A DNA stretch of 64,000 nt, from positions 2,883,001 through 2,947,000 of the forward strand of contig NC_092562.1 in NCBI RefSeq assembly GCF_037975245.1. The letters run 5' to 3'. This document shows positions 28,536 to 43,500 of the stretch, piece by piece; positions within the stretch are counted from its first letter, which is position 1, and every line of letters begins with the position of its first letter. Made by a program: the position numbers and the translations under genes. Origin of the DNA: Apostichopus japonicus (lineage: Eukaryota; Echinodermata; Holothuroidea; Aspidochirotida; Stichopodidae). A model generated the notes under the pieces. It had not been told where the DNA came from. It saw only the letters and a list, made by a program, of their open reading frames with translations, and did not search any database.

Positions 28536-31500
28536 TATATATATGTACTACAGTATGATAAAAGCATGTAATAGCAGTCTATATGCTGTTCTCTCTCAGT
28601 TTAATCTACCTAGTACCTAGGCTACTTCTTTGTATGTAACATCAGGCTAAAGTGATAGCCTTAACTTATATCACTGCACCCTGTTTATCTGTGCTAAGAT
28701 ACCTCATACGACCTTTGTCTCAGTCTGTACAAAACTCCACTCTTTATCTCTCTCTGTCTCTCTTAATTCGCCTCAGCTTATCTCTGTCTATTATGACCTA
28801 TCTAATTAAAAATGCAAATTAAATATACCTAAAAACCTTGTCATGTCATTTGCTCAACGAATTCACATCATGTCTTTGTACTTTCAACTCCTTTAACATT
28901 TTATTCGTTTACGGTTTCTTTATCAATGTAAGTCTTTTTTAATCTTTTAACATATGTTGGTTCTTACGTTCCAATTTATTATTCCAGTTTCCAACTGTGT
29001 AATAGATATAGTCAAGGGTGCCATGGGAAAGATATAGCCTCGGCTAACCAAGTTACTCTCTCAAGATAAAGTTGAAGTATATTTAAATTTTTTTTTTTTT
29101 TAATTAAAAAAATAATGATAAAAAAATAAAAATAAACAAATAAATAAATAAATAAATGATCCATTGTTTAAAGTTAATGTTGTCATCTGACGAAGCGGTC
29201 CAAAGGACAACCACTGATATTTGTGATTACTCTTCTAGGTAGAATTTTTCAATTTGAATAATCGTTTACTAATCCACCAAAGGAAACGAGGTTATCTATT
29301 AGTGACAATTCATGACTACATAAAAGTTAAAGGTCCTACCTTCTCTTATATAGGAAGGCTGCTGCTACAAGGACAAAAACACAGCAAAACAAGATCAATA
29401 GTAGTATGATGATCAGTACTGCATTGCCTGAGCGATAAGCTATAGAAAAAGTCAAAAGAAGAAACATATATTAAACATATATTAAAGCATTAAAAAGTGA
29501 TACTTCCTTTATATCCACTACCCAGATCATCCCCCCTCCATCTTACACCACATCCTATCCCCCTTCCATCTTACACCACATCCGATCCCTCTTCCATCCC
29601 TACACCACATCCGATCCCCCTTCCAACCCAACATCTGATCCCCCTTACCATCCCTACACCACATCCGATCCCCCTTCCAACCCAACACAACATCTGATCC
29701 CCCTTACCATCCCTACACCACATCCGATCCCTATTCCATCTTACACCACATCCGATCCCCCTCCATCCCTACACCACATCTGATCCCCCTCCATCTCTAC
29801 ACCACATCCGATCCCCCTGCCATCCCTACACCACATCCAATCCCCCTCCATCCCTACACCACATCGGATCCCCCTTCCATCCCTAACACCCCATCCGATC
29901 CCCCTGCCATCCCTACACCACATCCGATCCCCCTCCATCCCTACACCACATCGGATCCCCCTTCCATCCCTAACACCCCATCCGATCCCCTTCCATCCCT
30001 ACACCACATCCGATCCCCCTCCATCTCTACCCCACATCCGATCCCCCTTCCATCCCTACACCACATCCGATCCCCTTCCATCCCTACACCACATCCGATC
30101 CCCATCCATCCCTACACCACATCGGATCCCCCTTCCATCCCTACACCACATCCGATCCCCCTCCTTCCCTACACCACATCCGATCCCCTTCCATTCCCAC
30201 ACCACATCCGATCCCCCTTCCATCCCTACACCACATCCGATCCCCCTCCATCCCTACACCACATCGGATCCCCTTCCATCCCCACACCACATCCGTTCCC
30301 CCTCCATCCCTACACCACATCGGATCCCCTTCCATCCCCACACCACATCCGTTCCCCCTCCATCCCTAACACCACATCCGATCCCCCTCCATCCCTACGC
30401 AACATCCGTTCCCCCTCCATCCCTAACACCACATCCGATCCCCCTCCATCCCTACGCAACATCCGATCCCCCTTCCATCCCTTACACCACATCTGATCCC
30501 CCTTCCATCCCCAACACCACATCCGATCCCCCTTCCAATTCCTACACCACATTCGACAGTCATCGATGCATGCTTAAAAGTTTGTTCCAAAACTTTCTTT
30601 GCTGCTTAAATGTTCACAAGTCAAAAAGGATAGAGTAACGAGTGCAAAGAGTTTATGCTTACCACTTATTTCAACTTGGCTGCTCCATTTAACCTCTACG
30701 TCCTGAAAACAATGGACAGGATAATTAAGTTAATGACTAAATGAAACAGTGAGGGATGAGAGTGCAAAATGTATGTAGACAGCAGAGTAGCTCGCATGGG
30801 TATCTCTGAATGCAATAGTGTCATAGTGTCAATGCTGCAGAGATGAATCATGGATCATTTTACATTGAGCTAGTATGACATGCAGAGAATAAAACAAATG
30901 CAAAGGAAATATTGACGAGGCAAATGCATGAAAATGACACATTTTATATCGAGGGTCAAGGGGTTTTAGACTACAAGCTTGTGCTCTACCGTTCAAATAA
31001 AGTTTCCCAAATCTAGACAGTCTCATAACTGGGGTTGCACCCTGGGGGGGGAGGGGGTGGGGCCTACCTCATCTGTCTTGCTACAGACTCCTATCGACAT
31101 GCTATATTCTCGGTCCTTTTGCAGAGGTGCGTTGTAGTAGTCGCTGTAGTTCTTCCCGTCGCCAAGGGTGAATACCGTGTCTTCGCCTGACTTGGCTATT
31201 TCTGCTGCGATGTATTCGTTCTGGTTACTTCCGTAAGTATGGAGCATGGCAGCCGACCGCTTGCTCTTCGATACAGTCGTTATATTGATGAAATACCCAC
31301 TGGATGATGAAAGGAAAAAAAATGGAAAAAAAAATACAAAAAAAACACAATAAAATCGGTTAGTGCAAGTCACTTTTGACTCGCGAGGACGTGTAATGAT
31401 TCTGTCTATTTATTCTCATCATTTTTTTCATCATTTCTCATTATTCGTTGGCAATATTTGGAGACACTTGCTTGCGTGTATTGTTCAAAAAAGGCTTCAC

Positions 31501-34500
31501 CGTCAACCCGTATTGTCAAAATTATGTAACCACCGCAAAGATAACAAGAACACATCACAACGTATCTCTCTGCAGTCGCTTACCTACACTACACCTCGTC
31601 CATACACTCATCCACAAAATGAAGAACACTTGTGGCAATCACTTCTCTCATGCTTGCAATGTATCGCAACGACGTATTTGTCGAAATGTGCCACAGAGAC
31701 AAATGTGAAGGCTTTTGCAAACATTTCTACAGATCTTGTATTGAAAAGAAGTGCGTCCATAATGTAGTGCCGTTGAAACGGCTCATTGGACGATTAATTT
31801 CTAAGATTGTTAATTCCTGACATGAAACTAAGCAAGTCATGTCATACAAATAGCGCATTTGAAAATCCTCCCTTTAGTTAAGACTGTTGTTCATTCTTTC
31901 CCCACTGCCCACTTCTTCACCTTTCGAGGCTATTAGTCTGCAGGAACATTAGCCGTGTGTGTTACGTAATCAATTCCCAAAGCCTAGCAAAGGAGAGCCT
32001 ATTGAAATGTCCGAGGGAAGGTGAAACTGTTTTAATATATGCAGTGGTATCAAAGAGCTCATTTCGAATGTCTTACTGCACTGTAGGTTTTATGGAGGAG
32101 TAAGTAGGAAGGTTAAGTTGATATAGAGACACCCAGGGGGGTAGGAAGCTTCCAAAAAGGGAGGGGGCACAACATCAGAGGGGCACTTTCTCATTCCACA
32201 ACCATTGTTATGCTATAAACCGATACACACCGGCCATATCACTTAAATATACATGATGTGTTAGTATGCTATCAATACTATTTATTGAGATTGTTTATTG
32301 TTAACCGTGCTACACAAAGATATGGGATGCCATTTTAAAAATAGCATGTACAGACTAAAAATTAATAATTAAAATAAAATATTAAATTTAACAAAGGCTT
32401 AAGATATCCAAAAGACAGTTCTTCATCAAAGGGGCACATGTTATTTTGCCAGTAGGGCACATTTGCTATTTGCAAAAAGTGGGGGTGGGGCACGTACCCC
32501 CCGTTCCCCCCTCCCGGCTCCTACCACCCTGGAGACACCACACACACACACACAGCTCAGTCTGGCTTACGTGGCATAATCCTGCCGTAACGCAGGAAGC
32601 GTAAAGACTGCGTCTGATTCCCCTCGTCTGATGGATGATGCAATCTTCTCCATGTGTTCTGGTGGTATGGGATCCAAATCTTCAAAGAATAATGAAGTCA
32701 AGTTTACTAATCAGCAAGACAAGAACATTAAGAGGAGGGATTAAAATGCTTTTCTTTTCTTTTATTGCAGAAAATGGCCGTCATATTTTAAAGAGACAAC
32801 TTTTAGAATAATAATGGAAATAATAAAGCAGAATTAAGAGACTGTAATTATGTGTAGATACTTGCTAATAAAACTAAAGCTCAAAGGCCCAAGACAGATA
32901 TTAAAGCCTAGAGTGAAAAAGGCTTGACAACTATGGTAACAGTTAACACTAGAAACTGTAGTGACAAATCTAGTACTAACAGTAAACAGAATGTTAGCTT
33001 CTGTAGTATGTTCAATTACAAAAATTAAGCCATGCATCAGAGGAAAACTGAATTCAAATGCAAGGAGTGATTTTGTCAGTGCCAGAGCCAAACCAAAAAA
33101 CATTCTTAAATGAGAAGAAATTTGATATTCTCTTGTCAAGTGTCTTCATATTGTATCAGAACAAAGAAGAGTACTTGGTCACTACTTGGATCATCATGTG
33201 TTAGACCTCCAATTGAAATTTATTCTCCATAACCTTTCAACAATGCTGATAGCGTTCGTAGTTTTGCTACTGTCTTATGGGGATGACTCTACAAACTTAC
33301 TAAATGAACTATAAAGAACTTAAATGAACTGTAGAGAAAATAAATGAACTGTGGAGAACTTAAATGAACTGTAAAGAACTTAAATGAACTGTAAAGAACT
33401 TAAATGAACTGTAAAGAGCTGTAATGAACTGTAAAGAGCTGAAATGAACTGTAAAGAGCTGTAATGAACTGTAAAGAGCTGTAATGAACTGTAAAGAGCT
33501 GTAATTAACTGTAAAGAGCTGTAATGAACTGTAAAGAGCTGTAATGAACTGTAAAGAGCTGTAATGAACTGTAAAGAGCTGTAATGAACTGTAAAGAGCT
33601 GTAATGAACTGTAAAGAGCTGTAATGAACTGTAAAGAGCTGTAATGAACTGTAAAGAGCTGTAATGAACTGTAAAGAGCTGTAATGAACTGTAAAGAGCT
33701 GTAATGAACTGTAAAGAGCTGTAATGAACTGTAAAGAGCTGTAATGAACTGTAAAGAGCTGTAATGAACTGTAAAGAGCTGTAATGAACTGTAAAGAGCT
33801 GTAATGAACTGTAAAGAGCTGTAATGAACTGTAAAGAGCTGTAATGAACTCTAAAGAGCTGTAATGAACTGTAAAGAGCTGTAATGAACTGTAAAGAGCT
33901 GTAATGAACTGTAAAGAGCTGTAAAGAGCTGTAATTAACTGTAAAGAGCTGTAATTAACTGTAAAGAGCTGTAATGAACTGTAAAGAGCTGTAATTAACT
34001 GTAAAGAGCTGTAATGAACTGTAAAGAACTGTATTTCACTGTAAAGAGCTGTAATTAACTGTAAAGAGCTGTAATTAACTGTAAAGAGCTGTAATTAACT
34101 GTAAAGAGCTGTAATTAACTGTAAAGAGCTGTAATTAACTGTAAAGAGCTGTAATTAACTGTAAAGAACTGTAATTAACTCTAAAGAATTGTAATGAACT
34201 CTAAAGAGCTGTAATGAACTGCAAAGAGCTGTAATGAACTGTAAAGAGCTGTAATGAACTGTAAAGAGCTGTAATTAACTGTAATGAGCTGTAATTAACT
34301 GTAAAGAGCTGTAATTAACTGTAAAGAGCTGTAGCGAGCTCTAAAGAATTGTAATGAACCCTAAAGAGCTGTAATTAACTGTAAAGAGCTGTAATTAAGT
34401 GTAAAGAGCTGTAATGAGCTCTAAAGAATTGTAATGAACTCTAAAGAGCTGTAATGAACTGTGAAGAGCTGTAATGAACTGTAAAGAGCTGTAATGAACT

Positions 34501-37500
34501 GTAAAGAGCTGCAATTAACTGTAAAGAGCTGCAATTAACTGTAAAGAGCTGCAATTAACTGAAAAGAGCTGTAATTTACTGTAAAGAGCTGTAATGAGCT
34601 CTAACGAATTGTAATGAACTCTAAAGAGCTGTAATTAACTTTAAAGAGCTGTAATTAACTGTAAAGAGCTGTAATGAGCTCTAAAGAATTGTAATGATCT
34701 CTAAAGAGCTGTAATGAACTGTAAAGAGCTGTAATGAACTGTAAAGAGCTGTTATGAACAGTAAAGAGCTGTAATTAACTGTAAAGAGCTGTAATGAGCT
34801 CTAAAGAATTGTAATGAACTGTAAAGAGCTATAATGAACTGTAAAGAGTTGTAATGAACAGTAAAGAGCTATAAAGAACTATAACAAACTGCAAGAAACT
34901 GCGACGAACTGTAAGGAATTGCGACAGACTGACAGATACTGTGACGGACTGTTATAAACTTTGACAGACTGTAAGGGAGGTGACGGACTGAAACGGACTG
35001 GTGACAGACTGAAACGGACTGGTGACAGACTGTGACGGACTGGTGACAGACTGTGACGGACTGGTGACAGACTGTGACGGACTGAAACGGTCTGGTGACA
35101 GACTGTGACGGACTGAAACGAACGGGTGACAGACTGAAACGGACGGGTGACAGACTGGCGGACTAAAACGAACGGGTGACAGACTGTGACGGACTGAAAC
35201 GGACTGGTGACAGACTGTGACGGACTGAAACGGTCTGGTGACAGACTGTGACGGACTGAAACGAACGGGTGACAGACTGAAACGGACGGGTGACAGACTG
35301 TGGCGGACTGAAACGAACGGGTGACAGACTGAAACGGACGGGTGACAGACTATGACGGACTGAAACATTTTCAAGTATATTTTGTGGCCCTACACTCAGC
35401 AGCCAAAATTGATGTTAATAATCCAAAAAATATATAGATTTATCCCTTCTTGTGCTTAGCAAATGATTATTCTAAATCTCTGCTACTGCAACAAGCTATC
35501 AGTTAAACAAATTGTTAGCGTGAACTGTTGAAGGAATCATTTCTTGCTAAGCTTCTTTTTGTAAGCTTCAATCCATTTATCTTTTTTTGTATTACCTGTA
35601 AAGAGTTCAGTTTTGCCAATGACCGACACTCCTTTTCCTTCCCCTGCAGAAGTATGTGCTGTCACGGTGAGCTTGTAATCAGTTGAGGGGTCAAGATCGG
35701 TGATATTATAGGTCATTCTGTCAGACGTAGCATCGACAAATACATCCTCGCCATCCTCTTCAGTAAAACCTGTGATATAAGGTCTCTTTACTGCAAGAAC
35801 TCGAATCTGGTGGATGAGGGATAAATAGCATCATATGTCAAGAAAATAAAATACAAGGAAGGTTTAAATAGTGGAAGAGAAATATGTTATCAAACTGTAC
35901 ATCGCAACGAAAAATGAAAACAAGGGGATCTGTATATGAATACAGCAATGAAGTGACTGCATATTAGATTTCATCAGGATTTTCCTCAGGAAACAAGCTC
36001 AGGGAATTACTTATCTAGTATTTTCTTCGCAATTTATTTATCTTCTTTGCACTTTGCTATGCTACGACTAAAATTGCTACACAATTCCTCAACTAAAGTA
36101 TAATTTTTTTTCTCAGTATTTTACAGAGTTCTAAGAAATTTAAAGATATGAGAGCCTCGGAGGAAGATCTTGCTAGAATTAAACAACAGGCTCTCGAACA
36201 TTTACACATTTACAAAAAAACTTGCTGTGCAAAACATTTGATCTGATTACCCGAGCAAACGTTTCCAAAATTTCAAAACGCAAGTAATCTTGCTTATCAA
36301 AGCCAATTCAAGAAACTACTTTCAAAGTCCAACTTATAGCATCTTGCTACAGAAAAAACTTCCCATCGAGTCGATTACAATTTGCTGTTCAATCCCCAAA
36401 TAAACGTAGGCAGAATAAAAGTGGTCTAGCCGCATGAGATGGTGATGGTTCATTCTTCTTGGTAAGATGTGAAGATGTTTACCCTATATTTAGTGACCTT
36501 TCCATTTGGCTTCTTTGGCACGTTCCATGATATCTCCAGAGAATGTTTTGTTTGGTGAATCACAGAAACATCGGATGGCTCTCCAGGCACTGAAAATAAA
36601 ATTTTGGATCAATAAAATTTGTGCTTTATATACAAAAACATTCTTTCTGCTTATGAAGTTAGCAGCATAGGCGTAGGAGGCGGGGGGGGGGCGGGGGGCT
36701 GCAGCCCCCCAACCAATTTTTTTGGTGAAAATTCGGGCAATATGCTTAGAATTTTTCGGGCACCTACTGGAAGAAATTATTAAATTTGCAATGTGTTTTT
36801 CATTTTTCTTGGTGAAAATTCGGCAATATGCTGAGAATTATTCGGGCATCTACTGAAAGAATAATAATTTGCAATGTGTTTTTCAATATTTTGGTGGAAA
36901 TTCGGGCAATAAGCTGAGAATTTTTTCGGGCACCTACTGAAAGAATAATAATTTGCATTTTTTTTCCAATTTTTTTGGGGTGAAAATTTGGGCAATATGC
37001 TGAGAATTTTGCGTGCACCTACCAGTGGCGGAGCGTCCATACAGTCAAAGGGGGCGGATGCCCCCCTGACGGACTCAAATGGACTGCTGGCGCTCTTTCA
37101 GCTTTTTACCACTTTTTACTTATTCGCGATTATTGCCTTTTTATTGCGCTCTCAAATACCTATTGACATTTGTCACATTTTGTTGGTGCAATTTTCTGAC
37201 AAATGGCGATGACACCTATTTATTCTTCGTTTATCTGCAAATTAGCAAGGCCCGGAAAGGGTAATTTCCGGCGATCGAGGGAGTAACTTTACTCCAAAAA
37301 TTTCTGTATGCTCCGCGCCAACCTGTGGTGGCGCTCCGCTTAGATAGTGTCAAAAGTGCCCCTACAGACCATTCTCTCCCCCCTCCCCCTGACCAATACC
37401 CCATAGCTGCGCCACTGGCACCTAGTGAAAGATGAAGAATTTGCAATGTGTTTTTTCAATGGTTAAACTGATATTATTATTATCATTATTGTTGTAACGA

Positions 37501-40500
37501 CTTCCCCAATAATTCTAACCAATATGGAAGGGTAATAACACAGAAAATGATTTCATGTTATATGATATGCACATTAACATGTGGAACGCGCGCCGAGCAC
37601 ACGAAAAAAATTTGGTTATATTTTTTGGGCAAGTCGTTACAGCCCCCCCAAATCAAATGAGGCTCCTACGCCTATGGTTAGCAGCATTTTTGCTCGTTTA
37701 CACTATTCTCTTGGAGCACTGATAATTAAAGCTTGGATCGCTAGCTGTGTGCAAACGTTCATAACAAGCGATTGAGCATAAATTAAGGTGACAAATTAAC
37801 ACATTTTTACCTGTCTTTTCCCTACGACAATTTTAGTAAGAAAACTTGAATTAGCCAAAGTTTGAAAAATCAGGGTAGTCCATTGAGAAAAAAAGAAAGA
37901 AAGAGAAAAACTTTTGAAAGTCATTTTCATTTTTATGGCAATTTTAGCAAATAGTTGACTCTGAGATAAATACATCTGCAATTGCTAGTCATCAATCCTT
38001 ACACAAACGTATTATTATTTTTATTTTCTTCCTGTAACTATATAACAATTGCCATCATTACCATCTTCTTTCGTTTCTTTCAAAAGTGGTGAACTCCAAG
38101 CTCCTTGTCCAACACGAGTGCGAGCACTCACCTGAGATGATCAGAAACGAGAAAAAAGAATGGAAGAAAACAGACACATTTTATAAAACAAAATGAAAAA
38201 TATACATTTTGAAACTTAGTCCTTACATGAATGTTTTGACTGCAAAGTTTCTTCATAAAAGGAACTTTAATATCAAAAATATTTTAGATTTTCTTTTGAA
38301 GATTTACAAAATCAATCCTTCTTTTCCTACAAACAATGCCACTTTTATGCCCAAATCAAAATTCCAAATGCCATTTATCTCTGGCTTCAAAACTGACGAA
38401 TCCTTACCGCTCTACGCAACAGCACTGACATAAATCGGTAATTCAAGACACAGAATGGATGGAATACTTACCCGCACTGAGTAAATTGAATCTGGCTGCA
38501 AGTTAGTGATGAAGGCAGTCAGTGGTTCTTCTGGGCCAGACACTACTACGTCACTAAAATGCTCAATTTCCTCCCCATTAGAGTAAGATATATTGTATCC
38601 CAGAATCACCCCGTGAGGTGGGTTCGGTGCTCTCCATGATATCTGGATGGTAGATGTATTGCTAGAGACAGATTCCGGTGTGTCAGGTGCAGGTGGAACT
38701 ACCGAAAGAGAGGAAAATGTCAATTGAGACGATATCCTGGATTAGATACACATTCATTGATTCCGGTTGCTTCTTTTTTGTAATGGACAAAAGATATCAA
38801 AAATATAAAAAAACAAAATATATTTTCGTTTGAAAGAGTGAAATGGATGCCTTCTTCATGTCCCATTTAGTTACACTAACCGTTTACGAATCCTCATACA
38901 GTACTACACACAGTTTGATCCTGATTCTATGATAAATGCATGTGCTCAGTCTCTTTTGGGTCCATATATTATACTCACAGCTCTGGGTCTTATTGTTGAC
39001 CTATACCACCGCAATCACCACGGTTGATCAGTTTTGCACTTTATACCTGACAATGCCAATCCATCCGTTGCACAGTTTTGCCCAGGTCAACGTACATGGC
39101 ATATGTTTTCAGTGACTTGAATTATACTACTTCTTTTTCCCATGAAACAACTGTGGCTACAAGATGTAGAAAGACACAATATTAATCATATTCAGAAATC
39201 TATACTCACTATCTTCATCTGTGGTGTTGGTGATGGGGTCACTATAGGGTCCAAACCCTGTCTTAGTGCGGGCTCGGACTTGCAGTGTATACGTTGTGTA
39301 TGGAATCAGATTCGTGAAAGACTTTGTCCTTGATGAACCGATGAATTCTGTCCGGACATCCTGATCAGGCTCGGCACTATTTCTGAACATATAATAATAT
39401 CCAGTTATCTCACCATTGCGGGAGCCACAGGCAGGTCTCTTCCAGCCAAATTTCAACATGGTTGAACTTTTTTGTCTTAACCCAACTTCTTCTGGTGGTC
39501 CGGAAGGGTCTGATTTTAGTGGTTAAAATGAAAAAAAGTCATAGGTTACTCCCTTGCAATCCATGGCCAACATAACAACTAATTCTTGATTTCATCCTCA
39601 TTCAGAAAAAGGCGGACCGCTGAATACATAGAGATGTGACTGATACAGTAACTATCTTTAAACATGTCCCCTTTTTATCATTCAGTATCAGAGTGTAAAT
39701 TTATGTTATACGTTTTTTTATTAGAAAATTATAAAAAAATAAAAATACAACATTGCACTGTATTTTCAATCCCTAAATGGTTATGATACTGATTTCAATA
39801 TACTATGCATTATTCATATATTTACCGAGAGTTGATCCACTCTGGATGCAGAGAGCCAGAATGATTGACCTTTAAAAATTTGTATCAGTTTGCTACTGTT
39901 TACATTCTAAGAAAGTAGTCTAGCATATTTATAATTGCTTCGTGAAAAAAGTTAAAAGTAAGGATTATATCATTTGAGACTGATCAACTTTTTCAAAACA
40001 AAAATCTTGAAAACGAGTTTCATCCAACCGCTAAGCTGTAGTCCGCCTATCCTGAGCAACGTTCACCAGGACCAACTCTGAGTCCAATCCCCGGGTTCTG
40101 AGTCTGAGCAAGTTCAGGGTCTGGAGAAAGCTAATTTTGAGCTCAGTCCGTCCAGTAGTCAAAATATAAATGCTATGCTTAAGGTGACTGTGGAATGACC
40201 CAGAGACATGCTGGGATGTGGGATGCAAATGGCATTTATTTTTAACTGCTTATTCAGAGATAGCCTTCTAATGTCTGCAGGCCTGCTCTTTTCTCTGTTA
40301 TTCGGTATATTGTGCCTGGTTAACTCTTATAGGTTCACCCTATTTAACCTGGCCTGTCTTCATTTCCCCCCCAAAAAAAAAAAAAAATCTGTATGGTCAA
40401 ATGGAGACTGCCCTTGCCTGAGATAACTGCAAACTTATATCCCAACATAAGTATGAACAGAAGAGTGCTCTAAGAAAATGTTAAGCTCTAGGTAGGTTTT

Positions 40501-43500
40501 ACATGATGTTATCACCAAACTGTGAAAAAGGGGAATCCGTTCATGTAATACTGAAGTCTCTAGTTTATAAAAATCGAGTCGAAAGAGAAGTAGTTTGCAG
40601 TTATTCCAATGTGCGGTAATGAAGCAAAATGGTTCTGTGTTCCATACTGTTATTTTCTTCAGATTATTTGCAGTATGTATCACTTTACAAATTCATTTTT
40701 CCCCCCACACCCTGTATGAGTACATCTATTGAAGACACCTCTCCAAATGTTAATAATCCATTCACACGCAACACTCGTACCGAAACTTCCGTCATGAAGA
40801 GAACAGAGCAAGACCAAACAGCAATAGAAAGGAAATTTGATTCTGTTTTCAATTTTTTCGAAAGCACTCTACAGACACACACTGATCTGAAGAAACTTTT
40901 ACTTTCAATCCCTGGAAAGGCAATCACAATTTGTTTCTATTTTCGTTAGCAGAATTCCTTTCCGTCACCTAGGTCTTTGGAGATATATATAAATTATAAA
41001 TATCAAAATAAACCACTTATCCCTAATATTAGAGGATCTAGGGAAAACCCAAGTTCTAACTTCAAGCTGGGATTGAAAACATATATATTTAATCACCTCT
41101 ATAAATCCTGCTTCCAAATCGTAAAGTAGTGTTTTCTCTACCACATTTGGATATAATTCTGTCGTCACCTATCGTGTGCTGTCGATAACTGTCATGACCT
41201 TTTGACAACTGTTGTGACCTTTCGACAACTGTCGCCACCTTTCGTCACCTGTCGTGAGCTTTAGACAATTGTCATTACCTGTCATGAGCCGTAGACAACA
41301 GTCGTGAGCTGTTGACAGTTTTAGACAACTGTCGTCACCTTTTGTCACCTGTCGACAACTGTTGTGACCTTTCGTCAGCTGTCATGAGATGTCGACAGCT
41401 TTGACAACTGTCGTCACCTGTCGCGAGCTTTCGTCAACTGTAGCCAGCTGTCAACAACTGTCATGAGCTGCCGACATCTGTCGTCACCTTTCACCTTTCG
41501 TCAGCTATCGTGAGCTGTTGAAAACTGTTGTCAACTGTCGTCACCTGTGGTCACTTAAAAACACTTGTCATCACTTGTTATCACTTGTCGTCACTTGATT
41601 TCATTTGTCGCCACTTGATCTCACAAATATTTATATTTTAATTTTTTTTTTCAGATGATGAGTGCGGGGTAAAACTGTTATGATTCTCTTTCCTAATTAA
41701 GGCCAACTCAATTGAACTTTTCCCTTTACTCTTTTTAAAATCATCGTTGCTGTTTGTTCTAACGGTTTCAACATAGAACAATACAGATTTTTATGTTTAG
41801 CAATTCATTGTTTTATAACTAGGATACTTACCATCTTCCTCTGTTCTTCCTGCAGTGTAATTCCAGTCTCCATGACCAGCAGAGTTACTTGCTCTAATAC
41901 CAACAGTGTATTTTGAGTAAGGAAGCAGATCCTCAAATGTCTTTTCCCATATCCCGCTAGAAATGCTTTCTGCTATTACTCGGCTCGAGTTACCACAGAC
42001 GTCTTCACGCAATCGTATTATTATCTTCTGGCCTGTGATTGTGCATGGATGTGAGCGTGGTCTCCGCCACACAGCTTTGAAACTTCTTGGACCAACAGAG
42101 GTCAATCTTAAATTAAAGTCACTGCCAGGTGCTATGGAGAAAGAAAAAAATGTGACATTGCTTCAAAATGATAATTCACACTTTAATAATTCAAAATATA
42201 TACTCATTTTTCCAATTCACGAAGAAAGTGCATGGCAATAACATAGATGCTTTACACACTGTGGTAGCGTTACCTATGTGAATAGTCATCGTAGGACCTA
42301 CTCTACAGAGAAAACTCACTTTCTTTCATAGAAATCAACTTTTCTTAGCTTCAATGCTCATTTCATTTTTTCTGTTGGATTCATACTTTTAGCATCTTCA
42401 ACTCATGATTTCTCTTCCCCAGGATGGTCATCAGATTGCTATCTTGATTTCACACCCGCAGACTTACCCTCTTCCTCTGTTTTTCCAGTTGTCATAGTAG
42501 AATATGGTCCTGCTCCAAAATCATTCACAACTCGAATCTGGAATTGATACACAGTGCATGGATTTAATGCAGTCAATTGTACACTGTCGGTATCTTGATT
42601 TGTAATATATTCAACTCCGGAAGTTCCATTTTGTCTATATGTGTACCGCAGAAAATTTCCTTTCAAATTTTCACAAGAAATTGGATCCCATGTAAACTTC
42701 AACTCTCTGGACGTGCTGAAGCTCTCATTAACCCTCACTGAACGGACAGCTGGTGGGTCTAAGAAATGCAAATAAGGAACAGACATGTTGAAGGGGAAGA
42801 GGATAACACCCTCTGAATATGCATTAGCTCTCAATACAAATGACAAAGAAAGAAAGAAAGAAATGAAACTTTCTCGCCTAAAATTGTGCTGGGGAAAATA
42901 TGGTTGATTCAAGTGCTTGTAAATGGATACCTTGTAGTAAATTTTATAAGTTTACTTGCTTTAATTCTTTTGAGGACAAGGAACAGGGGTAGGGTCAGTT
43001 TTCTTGGTTTCGCGTCATATCAATTGACGGTATTCATATTAGCTGAATTAGTAATTTGTATTCATAATACATCGATGAATTCACTCTTTCTGACGCATGT
43101 GTCGGCTTGTGACATTACCAATTATTAATAGGTTTTCCCTCATTTAGAATAACAGTTATAAAACTATGACCACACTTGTGACAATATTGATATACAATAA
43201 TAATGTATATCAATATTTGAAAAAATTACTGAAGGGGGTTAATGAGGAACACAGTTGTAGCCAGAAAAGATGTACTATTTTTCTTTTAAGTTTTTCTTTT
43301 AAATTTCAAATCACAAGTTAGGTAGAAACTTTTCATTTTGCTCCACAGACATTATAACCCTGTAAGTGCTGAAAGGCTTCATCAGAAGGCTCAAGTTTTA
43401 TTGCCTGTTATGAGAAACCACATACGGTGCACCACAGGGGACAGCTTCAGTATTAAATGCTGGTGAGCACACATCATTTTGTATGGGCCCACACTACATA

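Larger units (their letters stand above)
25172..29339. other. Intron 21-22 with dispersed repeats
   Basis: Holds a repeat at 25,441-25,560 with a C run, DR1-bearing repeats at 26,020-26,510, GATAGAGT repeats at 26,515-26,552, a fold-back element at 26,605-26,845 and a relative at 27,245-27,365. The rest is unique-looking AT-rich DNA without coding signals. Confidence 0.6.

Noticed and set aside
33290-34960. CRISPR-like regular repeat
   Set aside because: There are no unique spacers, units are directly adjacent, and the sequence is eukaryotic.
34952-35374. 140-codon Ser/Val/Pro-rich minus-strand frame
   Set aside because: Translation of the GTGACAGACTG minisatellite, with no splice link to the gene.
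40629-40949. 106-codon plus-strand frame
   Set aside because: No recognisable domain and intronic position; chance frame.
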